This document shows positions 45,633 to 56,305 of a stretch of DNA of 64,000 bases, piece after piece; the stretch's first letter is position 1; the number at the start of each line of letters is the position of its first letter. The position numbers were made by a program, and so were the translations under genes. The notes beneath the pieces are model-generated. The model had not been told where the DNA came from. It did no database searches and was given only the letters and a program-made list of their open reading frames with translations. This stretch comes from Ursus arctos (taxonomy: Eukaryota; Chordata; Mammalia; Carnivora; Ursidae), in contig NW_026622997.1 in assembly GCF_023065955.2 (NCBI RefSeq), positions 19,572,001-19,636,000 on the forward strand, read 5' to 3'.

Positions 45633-47904
45633 AAGTAGAAGATAATTATACGTATCTACCAAATTAGGACAACTGAAGTGACTTGCTTTAGTTTTGGGAT
45701 TATTAATATGTTTCTTCAATGTTATTGTAGAGACAATTTAATGTTTTTATTTGCATGAACTTTTTTACTTTAATATGGAAAAAGAAATGCAGAAATAATC
45801 TTAATTTAGATTCCCATGCAATCACTGCACAGATTTTTAAGATAATTAATAAATTTAATAATTCATTTAAAGGAGAGAAGGAACTATCACTGAATAAGTA
45901 TACAGTCATTATCTGAATGTTTTATGCAATTACTGTAACTAACACTTACTACTTTTTATGTGTCAAGTTCATGCTTGCAAATATGTAACTTTGCTATCCC
46001 TGGAGTCCGCATTGACAGTTTTATTTTTTTCCATTAAAAATAATTACATTAGCCTGATATACATTACCATAATCAAGGTATTAAGGTTAGCAGTACGTCA
46101 TGTTGATAACTGTATCTCTTGATCTAATGTGATGAGAGTGGCACTTCGTTCTGTGCATCCGACAAACTCACACTGAAGGACATCCGACAAAATACCCAAC
46201 CAGTACTCTTCAAAACTGTCAAGGTCATGAAAAGTGAAGGGAGTCAGAATAACCGTCACAGATCAGAGGAGACTCAGGATATGTGACAACTAAGTGTAAT
46301 GTGCCATCGTGAAGGGGATCCTGGCAGAGAAAAAGAACATTAGTGGGGAAAAAACTGGTGAAATTTAACAACAACAAAAAAATGTCTATTGTTTCATTAA
46401 TAGAAATGTACCAATGTCAGTTTCTTTAGTTTTGACAAATGTACCATGCTGTCATTAGGCGAAATGAGTAAAGGGTATATGGAAACTCTCTGTACTATCT
46501 TTGCAAATTATTCTTAAATAATTTGAACATCTATTAACTCAAAAAGTACTTAATGCACCCCTACTATTTGTCGAATAGTTCTGAAAAGACTAATTGAGCC
46601 TGCTGAATACATTATGAAACAATGAGAACTCAGATTATATGAGCCCAGATGACATCCCATTCTCTACATTCTAGACCAGAGGAGAAAAATTTTTGCAAGC
46701 TTTGGTTGGAAGTGGAGGAAACCAGATGTAAAATAACAATCAGTAATGACTCTATTCACTAAGAGTTTTAAAGAATATCAACTATTCAGAGTTGGATTGA
46801 TGGCCCAGAAAATAACCTCTGATTGAGGGGAAAAGGCCGTGCTATTAGATTCTTTTTCACAAAGAGAGGAGAAAGTCGGATTTTTTTAAACCGCACATAA
46901 AGATCACAAAGATAAAATGCTTTGTTTCCTCACATCTGTATAACTTTAGATTGTAGTCAGCTCACCCTTTAAAAAGCCTGTATAATGTACAATTTAAGTC
47001 ACAATCAGGAAGGTGGAGACAAAAAAAGAATGATAGCCTTTTACCGAAATAAAAGGATAAAATAGGAGAAGAAAATTCTGGGCCTGGCATAATTTTAAAG
47101 AATTATATCATTTGAGAATTCTGCATTTAGTCTTAAGATCAGTATTGCTAGCTCAAAGAAACCATTTAGCCTAGTTCCATTTTGCTATAGGTCCTTTTCT
47201 GTCTGTTTTAAAGTTAAAAGTCTAGCTAAGTCCCCCAAAAATGAAACTGCATACACTGCATAACACTTCAGTAATTTTTTTTTTTAGTAATTATTTGGTA
47301 AAAACAAAGTGCCACATAGAAAGAGTCCTGATAGAGAACTATAGTCCATGTTTGATCCGTCTAGACTTACCTAGATTGAGTTATAGTCTCAACACACGGT
47401 CTAGAGGTGTTTTTCTGCTCTTCAGCTCTCATGCCAACTGCTTGGCTCACATGAGTAGCCGTGACTTGGCTGAGTAAACTGTGGTCTTCGTGGAGGAAAG
47501 CTTTGACAGACCTTCTCTCCAAGAGCCCAGCGCAGAAGTGCATTTAGGACAGATGCACCCCATTCGACAAAATGATAAATCAAGGCCGGTAACAACAAAT
47601 GTAGTCCAAATTAAATGTTTTCTCCCATATTAATAAAAAACAAAAGGAAAAATATAAATGTGAAACCAGCAGGGTTTAAGGGAAGGGAACAGAGAGTGAG
47701 ATCAGAGATTGTGGTTTACCCATCCACCGCTAGGAAGATGGGCACGAAGTTCCCTGATGTCTAGAAAGATCTGCTCTGCTCTGAAGCAGCCCCATTCTTG
47801 AAAAGAGTCCGGTGCTGGGTGCTCACTCCGCTCTGTCAGCGGGCCAGATGGCCGGCTGTGATGAAATGTAGGGAGACTTGGGACTTTGGCCTTGGTGAGG
47901 AAAG
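45633..47904. other. intergenic with one L1M fragment
   Basis: AT-rich sequence. Only the L1M 3' piece at 46170-46530 is recognised. Confidence 0.6.
46170..46530 (+). mobile_element. L1ME/L1MC-type 3' UTR fragment
   Basis: Second old L1 3' fragment about 1 kb after the first: 'actgtcaaggtcatgaaaag', 'atatgtgacaactaagtgta', 'actggtgaaatttaa' and 'ctgtactatctttgcaaatt' match successive L1M 3' blocks. Confidence 0.75.
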
Positions 47905-48125
47905 AAATTAGGGCTCCATTGGTGAATTCTACCAAACGGTTAGGGAAGAATTGATACCAGCTCTGCATAAACTCTTCCAGAGAACACAAGAGAAGGGAAC
48001 ACTACCCAACTTGTCCTATGAGGCCAGCATTATCCCGATACCCAAACCAGACAACGATATTACAAGAAAAGAGAACTATAGACCAATATTCCTGATGAGG
48101 ATAGGTGCAAAAATCTTTCATAACC
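47905..48125 (+). mobile_element. L1 ORF2 internal fragment
   Basis: About 220 bp of degenerate ORF2. Translation of 47951-48190 shows the L1 reverse-transcriptase-region block with YEASIIPIPKPDNDITRKENYRPI, interrupted soon after. It is an isolated internal piece of an old L1. Confidence 0.88.
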
Positions 48126-48216
48126 TTGTAAAATCAAATCCAGCGATATGGAAAAGGAAATTAGGTCTGTTTGTACTTCCTTTAAAATAAAAAAAAATTG
48201 GTAACCTGTTTACTTT

Positions 48217-48417
48217 TATTTAAAGACTTTATTTATTGATTTGTCAGAAAGAGAAAGAGCGAGCTTGCGCACACACAAGCAGGGGGAGTGGCAGGGAGAG
48301 AGAGAAGCAGGCTCCCCGCTGAGCAGGGAGCCTGATGCAGGACTCGATCCCGGGGTCCTGGGATCATGACCTGAGCTGAAGGCAGATGCCTAACCGACTG
48401 AGCCTCCCAGGTATCCC
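48217..48417 (-). mobile_element. SINEC (Can-SINE)
   Basis: Reverse-oriented SINE: A/T tail, GA-rich body and the head ending GACTGAGCCTCCCAGGTATCCC. It lies just downstream of an L1 ORF2 fragment. Confidence 0.92.
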
Positions 48418-48649
48418 AGCCATTGATACGTCTATGGTGGTCAGAGACTTGGCAGAAAGAACCCTCCATTCTCTATGACTCTTAAAGAGAATATGCACGT
48501 GTCCTCTGATATCATTGCAGAGCATGTTTTTTTGTAATTCTACATTATTTTATTTCATTATGTTATGTACTGTAATCCTCCCAACTTTAAGAAACAGAAA
48601 AGTAAGTGTATCTCCCGCTGTACGTTAAGGAAAAGATGACTGCTTTGTA

Positions 48650-48800
48650 TTTCAATAGTGCTTTCATGTAACTAATTTCATTTAAAACTTTTAACAACCA
48701 GGGTCAACGGGGGACAGGATTCTTCTGTTTTACAGCTCTGAAAACCGAGCCTCAGATTGTGACTTTGGTACACCTTGCAAGGTCAGCACTAAAATCCACC
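48650..48800 (-). mobile_element. MIR fragment
   Basis: 'tagtgctttcatgtaactaa', 'ttctgttttacagctctgaa' and 'aaccgagcctcagattgtga' match a diverged reverse MIR. Confidence 0.65.
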
Positions 48801-49532
48801 CGAGTGCACCTTGCTAGCCCATCGAGCTGAAGGCTGGCAATCTTCACTGACCATACTTCCATTTTGCCTGGGTGGGTGTTGCATGAAAGCCTCTAAGTGA
48901 GACCTTCTAGCAGAATGATCTTACAGTCGGGGGATAAAACCTACTGCAGGCTAGGTTACCAGCAACCTACTGCTTCTCTTCACTTAGGGAAACCATCCTT
49001 TTTTTCTCTCCGAAAATATCACAGACTTTGCCAACGTAAGACACATTTGGTGTGTGTCTATATAACGACCCACCCTTCTACATGAAAATCTCTTTGGCAT
49101 GAGACCACTGGTTCCTGCCTTTGTATCTGAAACTACATGTCGGTGTTAGAGGAATAACCCCGAAAAGGTCCTGCCTTAGTATTTGTCCTGGGGCACTGAG
49201 ATGATATTATCATAATTAACAAAGTTCAAAGGATTTTCAGGTAATTAGAATGTATGGTATTTTAAAAAATAAGAAACCTGAGTTTCGTAGAGCTTAAAGA
49301 CTAGAAGAACTTCCTACTACTTTTCCAGTAACCTAGTTGTCCAAGTATAAATAAATACCTGTTAGGCATTATTTGGGGGAAATACCCTGAATGCTTAATT
49401 AGTACCTTGAATTGACAGACCAAGTAGAATGATATTAATATTTTTCCTTCGAACTAATGGAGTTTCAGTCTATTCTTAGTGGAGGCCTATATCAAAGTTT
49501 TACTTCTTTGGTTAGTTTAACATACTTTATTA
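48801..49532. other. intergenic, nothing recognised
   Basis: Unique-looking sequence between a MIR and an L1. Confidence 0.6.
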
Positions 49533-50197
49533 AGAATTTTTTTATTATTATGTTATGTTACTCACCATACAGTACACCATTAGTTTTTGAGGTAGTGTTC
49601 CATGATTCATTGATTGCGTATGACACCCAGTGCTCCGTGCAATACGTACCCTCCTTAATACCCATCACCGGGCTAGCCCATCACCCCTCCTCCCTTCCCC
49701 ATCCCCCCTCCCTCCTCCCCCTTCCCCTCTAAAACCCTCAGTTTGTTTCCTGGGGTTCAGAGTCTCTCATGGTTCTCTCCCCTTCTGTTTCCCCCTCCTT
49801 CATTCTTCCCTTCCTTCTCCTAACAATCTTCCTGCTATTCCTCATGTTCCACAAATGAGTGAAATCATATGATAATTGTCTTTCTCTGTTTGACTTATTT
49901 CACTTAGCATTATCTCCTCCAGTTCCGTCCATGTTGATGCAAATGGTGGGTATTCATCCTTTCTGATGGCTGAGTCATATTCCGTTGTATATATGGACCA
50001 CATCTTCTTTATCCATTCGTCTGTTGAAGGGCAACTCAGCTCCTTCCACAGTTGGCTATCGTGGACATTGCTGCTGTGAACATTGGGGTGCATATGGCCC
50101 TTCTCTTCACTACGTCTGTATCTTTGGGGTAAATACCCAGTAGTGCAATGGCTGGATCATAGGGTAGCTCTATTTTTTAACTTTTTGAGGAACTTCA
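49533..50197 (-). mobile_element. carnivoran L1 3' end with ORF2 C-terminus
   Basis: Reverse-oriented L1 of about 665 bp. The 3' UTR (49533-49840) is followed by the last part of ORF2. The antisense frame 50093-49842 still reads as ORF2 C-terminal protein (WKELSCPSTDEW, YTTEYDSAIRKDEY). Truncated at the 5' side. Confidence 0.93.
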
Positions 50198-51437
50198 TCA
50201 ATATTTTAAGTAATGCTGAGAAACTATGACACCTGACTGTTTTTAAGTGTTATTTTTAGATAACAAAAGCCATGGCCACTCGTTTAAATGCAGTTCTAAA
50301 ATAAAGAAAATCAGGTAGCTCTTTTCTATTCCAATTTCTTTGACAGATTCTTGCCAATCAAAACAATCACAGCCAACATCTTGGGATATTTCCTTCCAGG
50401 TTATGTTCCTGCATAGATTTGGTGTGTGTTTTACGTTCGAGCGGTATTATTGCATTGGTCTTAAACTTGGGTGGGCAGCGAAGGAAGGAGGGAGAGGAGG
50501 AGCTGTATGCTGTCCTCCTAAAGGCTCAGTGGGCTCCACTGACGACTCGGGCACATTCTGTCCGCTCTCTGTTCTCTTCTTATGTTGCTGTTGATGAGTA
50601 CGGGGGATGCTGAGCCCACATGCGCTGTTCACTCTCTGAGGCCTGCAGACGAATCTTTGTCTTTGTGCAATACGGAGACAAAGGCTGAAAGCACCTTGAA
50701 GCTAAGCACCTGAGAGTCGGCCCGAGTTGAGGTGTTTGAAATCGTCAGCACAGGGCTTGCCTCCTCTGGGCCATGGATGCTGGCAGACTTTTCCTGCTCT
50801 TAGGCCGACGACACTTTGTTTTCCATGACCGCAGCGAGGGGAAGGAGGGCTGAAAACTGGAACAGAAGTTAGATTGCTGAGGGGCAGCAAAGCATTACTA
50901 TCAACTGGGCCATAGTCCTTTAGCGGGAAGGTAGAAAGGTTCCTGAGACGAGTATGCAGGCCCCAGGACCCGGAGAGTGTCGGGGTGAGGGAAGCAAGGA
51001 TGAGCAGTGAACTCTTTCTCTAGTTTGATTTCTTTTAATGACAGTATCCAGCGAGGGCTCATATAGCTCGGAAAACCCTGCAACATGAAGGTCAGGCCAG
51101 CGCGGAATGGCCAACCCCTAACAGAAGTGACTTTAAACCCGTCTTGTTGGAAGTCGGTCACAGCAATCAAACGGTCGCTGCAATTAAAGGCGCAAGTCTT
51201 AACCTTTCTCCTTCGGGCCTCGAATGAGATTCCAAGTCCGAAAGCCTCTTAAGTGACAATCGATTTAGAAAACAGAAAAAGCGTGTAAAAGGGACACCAT
51301 GGACTTTTATAAAATGCTTACACTTCTTTTGAATGCACGTGAGATGGTGTTCTGTGTGTTACATGGGGTTACAAGGTTACATGCTGGATGGTTTTTTTGT
51401 TTTTTGTTTTGGCTTTTACCTAAAAAATGATTATTCT
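50198..51437. other. intergenic, relatively CpG-containing unique sequence
   Basis: The part 50680-51250 has more CpG than its surroundings and no recognised repeat. It could be regulatory, but no specific element is supported. Frames of 60-90 codons on both strands lack domains. Confidence 0.5.
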
Positions 51438-51795
51438 TTTTTTGTTTTGTTTTGTTTTGTTTTTTTTATTTAAATTCAATTTTCCAAAGTATAGTACATC
51501 CTTAGTATTTGATATAATGTTCAATGATTCATGAGTTGAGAATAACACCCAGTGCTTATCACATCACGTGCCCTCCCTAATGCCCATCACCCAGTTACCG
51601 GTCCCCGCACCCACCTCCCTTTCTGCAACCCTCAGTTTGTTTCCCGGAGTCAAGAGTCTCATATGGTTCGTCTCGCTCTCTTCTTTCTTCCCCTTCAGTT
51701 TTCCCTCCCTTCCCCTATGGTCGTCTGCACTATTCCTTATGTTCCACGTAGGAGTGAAACCATATGATAATTGTCTCTCTCTGCTTGACTTGCAC
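51438..51795 (-). mobile_element. carnivoran L1 3' end nested in an older L1
   Basis: Reverse-oriented L1 tail with T-rich start, 'aataacacccagtgcttatc', 'tgccctccctaatgcccatc' and 'cctcagtttgtttcccgg'. Flanked by the duplication aaaatgattattctt / aaaatgatcattctt (ending about 51439, and from 51796), which places it inside an L1M element. Confidence 0.9.
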
Positions 51796-52315
51796 AAAAT
51801 GATCATTCTTAAACTGAGGGATGTTCTACAAGATCTGTACTCTTCACGAGGCCCACGAGACACTGACAAACCGTTCCAGGTCAAAGGAAGGTAGGGAGAC
51901 TTGACCACAGAATGCGATGCATAATCCGGTGTTTTTCTTTTGCGAGAAAAGACAGCCATGGAACAACTGGTGAAATATGAATGAGATCTGGGTATTAAAC
52001 AATAGTATCGCACCAATCTTAACTTCCCGATTCTGATAATCACATATGATTCTGTAAGATAATATCCTTATTTTGGGATATCTGGATAATTATTTGGATT
52101 AATACTTATGAAGTATTAGGGTTAAAGGTAACAGCATGTCTGTCATTTACTCTCATACAATTCAGGAAAAAATTAGATACATAAAGAGAGAGAAAGGTGA
52201 AGCTAATGTAATCAAATGTTAATATTTGAGGGCTGTATTGGGAAACTTCATTCTATTCTTTTCTGTAAGTCTAAATTTATGTCAAATAAAAAATTTTCAG
52301 TAATAAAAGATAGGT
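51796..52315 (+). mobile_element. L1ME/L1MC-type 3' UTR fragment
   Basis: Old L1 3' region interrupted by the insertion at 51438-51795. Blocks: 'gatgttctacaagatctgta', 'gttccaggtcaaaggaaggt', 'aatcttaacttcccgattct' and an AT-rich end with 'gtcaaataaaaaattttca'. Confidence 0.75.
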
Positions 52316-52445
52316 TTTAAAGTTTGAAGTTTGAAGATGGTCTTGTTAACATTACGTAAATATTGCAAGGCACCAATGTAAATACTTAGAATAATTTTAA
52401 TTATTGATAATATGTTTTGCTTTTCATGACATATGCAAAAATTCT

Positions 52446-52639
52446 TTTTTTTTTAAAAATTATATTTATTTATTTGACAGAGAGATAGAGCACACATAGG
52501 CAGACAGCAGGCAGAGAGAGAGAGAGAAACAGGCTCCCCACCGAGCAGGGAGCCCAACGTGGGGCTCGATCCCAAGACCCTGGGATCATGACCAGAGCGG
52601 AAGGCAGACACTTAACTGACTGAGCCACACAGGCACCCC
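52446..52639 (-). mobile_element. SINEC (Can-SINE)
   Basis: Reverse-oriented SINE with T-run tail and head ending GACTGAGCCACACAGGCACCCC. 'aaaattct' on both sides suggests a short target-site duplication. Confidence 0.93.
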
Positions 52640-53649
52640 AACATACACTAAAATTCTAACTGCAAAACACAATTTAATATTTACAATAAATAATGATCTG
52701 ACTTGTCTTACTATACGAACATCACTAATGTTTTGTATAGTGGGAATTGTCCCCTAAGAGAACTGATGTACGCATCAGGACCTTGAATGGGTGACAAAGG
52801 CACACAACATACGGGAGAATTTAAAGGAATATCATTTTATCACCGTACATTTGAATATCACTTTTTCTCTTCCAAGTGTTGTTGCCTATGTTATTTCATT
52901 TTATACCTTGCGTTCATGTCCTATCTTAGACTTGCAGGTTTTCGAGTAAACGTTTTCACAGCTAGACAAGATTTAAAAAATATATATATTTGAAGCTGGT
53001 TAAAAATAACTACAGATAAGATTTAAATTATATATATATATGTGTGTCTATATATATGTGTATATATATATATATTTGAAGATGGTTAAAAATAGCTACA
53101 ATCTGAGAAAGACCTCTTACTAACCGGGGCTAGCAAAGGCAGAGGAGAATTGTGTTATTCTAAAAGCACCCAGAAGTATACCTTAGTCTTCATCCATCAC
53201 AATCCTCAGATCTGACACCTGTCTCGGGCAATCTGTCTTTGATCAATCAAAATATCTTTTAGCCATCACAAGAACAACGATATCAAACCAAGTGGAATCT
53301 TGTGTTCTAGTCTATTACAATGAAGCTATTTAGAATTTTGTATTACAAGACTCTCCATCTAAATTACACCCTGAGATAAAGAGATTTGGTGCTTAAACAT
53401 TGTCCTCGTTGCACTTACTTGCACCATTCCTTGGTGACCAGATTCTGAGAAAAAGATGAAAGAAAGTTTTTTTCAGTTGACGGAAAAGGAAAAAAAAAAA
53501 TAACAGTGGATTTGAACGTCGGTATCTGGAAGGGAAAGTAGGTTCAAATGTAAGGATTTCTAACTGAGATAATTTGTCAATTATTTACATGTTTACTTCT
53601 ACTGGACTTTATCTTTAAAATCCGAGGAAAATAAATGCAGTGATTTTTA
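52640..53649. other. intergenic around a TA-rich duplication
   Basis: Apart from the duplication at 52966-53102, nothing is recognised. Confidence 0.6.
52966..53102 (+). repeat. tandem duplication with internal TA expansion
   Basis: The block 'aagatttaaa...tatatttgaag(c/a)tggttaaaaata(a/g)ctaca' occurs twice in a row. In the second copy the central TATATA run has grown to about 50 bp. Confidence 0.88.
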
Positions 53650-54212
53650 ACAATATATGTAATTCAGACTCATGTCACTAGTCTGCTTAATGCCCCCCTT
53701 TGCCCTCAAGTTCATTCCCTCTGTCCCCCGCTGTGGCCACAGCCCCTTCAAAGACTTTTGCCCCGGGGACTTTCTTTTCCAGGAAGGCTTTCCCCACAAA
53801 TATTCATCCACGGGACTCCCCCTCACCATCCCTTGCATTTTTTTAAAGTAAGTTTTGCACTGATCGTGGGGCTCCAGCTCAAGCTCCTGAGAGCAAGAGT
53901 CGCACTCTCTATTGACTGAGCCAGCCAGGGGCCCCTGGCATTCTTAAAGTCTTGCTTCTGTAACTTTCTCCATGAGCCTTCTATGGCCAACCTATCCCAA
54001 ATTGCAAATCATACTACACCCCTCACCCCTCTGCTTCCTGTCCCCCTTCCTTGCTTTCATTTTTGTTCAGCATTTACGGTTTACTAGCTTATCCTGTTGA
54101 TGGTCTGTTTCCTTTCCTGGAATGTAACTTTCGTGAGGCAGCTTTGTTCTTTGCTCTATCACCAATGCCTGGCATAGCGTTCATTTGTTGAATAAATGAG
54201 TGAATGCTAAGA
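53650..54212 (+). mobile_element. L2 LINE 3' end, split by a short SINE
   Basis: 'ggaaggctttccccaca' in the left part, and 'caatgcctggcatagcgttc' with 'ttgttgaataaatgagtgaa' at the right end, are L2 3' sequence. The SINE fragment at 53839-53935 interrupts it. Confidence 0.8.
53839..53935 (-). mobile_element. SINEC fragment, short old form
   Basis: About 97 bp: T-run, the 'gtggggctccagctcaa' region and the head ending GACTGAGCCAGCCAGGGGCCC. It is inserted in an L2 element. The flanks cttgcattt / ctggcattc look like an eroded target-site duplication. Confidence 0.88.
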
Positions 54213-54631
54213 ACAAATAAAGGTTCATAGCAGTGAGTAATGATAATAACAGCAATGAGCAAATTTATGAACTGTGCACTGCCAAAGCTATCAGTTATAA
54301 GTATCTTGTTTGCTGGTTTGTTTATCCTTACTCTTTTCCTGCTTTTAGCGTAGACAAATACAAGACTATGTTCAATTTCACCGTAGTGAATTCCATAGCA
54401 GACCTGCCCCTCAGTTTATATCCTGTAAACACATGTGCTAGAAAGAACTGTACTTTAGCTAACAAGTTACTATATTACTCAGTGAAAATAGGAACCAAAC
54501 CTCCATTGGTGAGCTATTAATAGCTCCCTCCCCAGGTCAATGTTAATAGACACGTATTTGAATTTACTCATTATATGAAAATGGATCAAGATGTGAAATG
54601 TATGTGGGAATAGACAGAGTGCTGCCTTTCT

Positions 54632-54980
54632 GAATGCTATGGACTAATCAGTGTCCCCCAAATTTCCTATGTTGAAACTCTAGCCCTCAATGTGATGGTA
54701 TTAGAGGTGGGGCCCTTGGGGGTGATTAGATTTACACGAGGTCAGGAGGGTGGGGCCCTCGTGATGGGATTAGTGCCCTTATGAGAAGTGACATCAGAGA
54801 GCTTGCTTCTTCTCTCTCCATCATGCGAGGACACAGGACGAGAGCAAACCGGGGATTGACCATGCCTGATCTTGGTCTTCCAGCCTCCAGAACTGTGAGG
54901 CTGTCTCTGCTGACATTTCTGTCACTTAAACCACCCAGTCTATGGTGTGTTGCTATGGCAGTGTGAGCAGACTAAGACAC
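54632..54980 (+). mobile_element. MaLR LTR (MST/MLT1A type)
   Basis: Forward solo LTR of about 350 bp. Blocks: 'cctatgttgaaactctagcc', 'tgatggtattagaggtgggg', 'gggattagtgcccttatgag', 'cagcctccagaactgtgagg', 'ccacccagtctatggtgtgt' and the terminal 'gcagactaagacac'. No internal retroviral sequence accompanies it. Confidence 0.93.
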
Positions 54981-55334
54981 TGAACAAAATTACAAACCAT
55001 ACCCTCCAAGATGAGAAATCAGAAGTAAACATCCCGTATAGTGTGGGCAGCTGGACTTCTCACCTTTCTCTAGAATTACTCTCTTGGGATTACTGTTATT
55101 GCTTCCACACTGGCTCCAGGGGTGTTCTGCTTTAGAACTCAGACCCAAGGGAGGTCCTGAGGCCATTCTCACTATAATCTTTGCAAAGCTAATACTGGGC
55201 TGGGCTGTTTGGGCAAGTTTTACAAATGAGTAAGAGATAACCAAGGGGGACTTCACAAAATCTAGGTAGATCAGCCCAAGACCCGGTTTACTGTCTGGGC
55301 TCCATATACCCATGTAGTCCTAGCTCTTGGTGGA

Positions 55335-55448
55335 CACCAAGGATCACACCACCCACCAAGGAGCACACCAATCACCAAGGATCACACCAACCACCAAGGA
55401 TCACACCAACCACCAAGGATCACACCAACCACCAAGGAGCACACGCTC
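55335..55448 (+). repeat. 19-bp minisatellite, six units
   Basis: Six head-to-tail copies of CACCAAGGATCACACCAAC with few substitutions (unit starts 55335, 55354, 55373, 55392, 55411, 55430). The last unit is degraded at its end. Because 19 is not a multiple of three, the frame changes with every unit. Confidence 0.96.
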
Positions 55449-56074
55449 AGATGTCTCTTCCCCTGGAAGTCTGGACCTGAGGGAGGGCAGGATCTCCTGC
55501 TATGCCAGTCTGGGAAATACTCACAACCCCCACGTAATCACTGCTGTGTTCCTGGGCTCCAGTACTGAACTGTGTGTTGTGGAGGGAAATGTAGGGCTAG
55601 GATCTGAGGTCCAGATCCCTCATGAATGAGACAAGACTTCTTCCCTTCCGCCTGGAATGCCATAGTTTCCTGTTCAGTTCTCCCAAGAATCCTGAACACG
55701 GGAAAGAGGAGAAAGCAACTGCTGGAGTGTGCTGGTTACTTAGAGCCAGTGGGAGACTGCCAGGGTGGAATTAGACTTGTTTTCAAGTCATTTTCAAACA
55801 ATCACAATCTCTGAGGACACCACCAGAACAAAATATTGAATAACCGAAAGAGGAGTAAGATTTGCATATCGAGTGATATAAACAATGCAAATGTCAGCAC
55901 CAGTAAATGAGCTGGGAGGAGATGGGGTAATTGAAGTTTAGTGAGAAGTTGCCTCTTTCCAAAGCACTCATCGTTTTCATTACATTGTTTTCGGTATTGT
56001 TAGTAGAAGTGTGTGGTTCCTCCAACAGCTGTAGCTGATTTTCATGTACTTTGCAGATTTCTATAGCATTTTCT

Positions 56075-56289
56075 TAAAGATTTATTTATTTATTTATTTA
56101 TTTATTTGAGAGAGAGAAAGGGCATGAGCTGGGGGAGGGGCAGAGGGAGAGGAAGAGACAGAATCCCAAGCAGACACTCCACTGAGTGTGGAGCCCAACT
56201 TGGGACTCGATCTCATGACCCTGAGATCCTGTGACCTGAGCAGAAATCCAGAGTCAGATGCTTCGCCAACTGAGCCACCCAGGTGTCCC
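56075..56289 (-). mobile_element. SINEC, diverged
   Basis: Reverse-oriented SINE with a long (TTTA)n tail. Target-site duplications ttctatagcattttct (56059-56074) and ttctatagcacttcta (56290-56305). Confidence 0.94.
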
Positions 56290-56305
56290 TTCTATAGCAC
56301 TTCTA

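Larger units (their letters stand above)
54213..56058. other. intergenic with a MaLR LTR and a minisatellite
   Basis: Outside the LTR (54632-54980) and minisatellite (55335-55448), nothing is recognised. Confidence 0.6.

Noticed and set aside
49842..50093. 83-codon antisense frame as a gene
   Set aside because: It is the C-terminus of L1 ORF2 in a truncated insertion.
55327..55629. 100-codon frame with HTNHQ-like repeats
   Set aside because: The repeats come from a 19-bp minisatellite that shifts frame with every unit; not a selected protein repeat.
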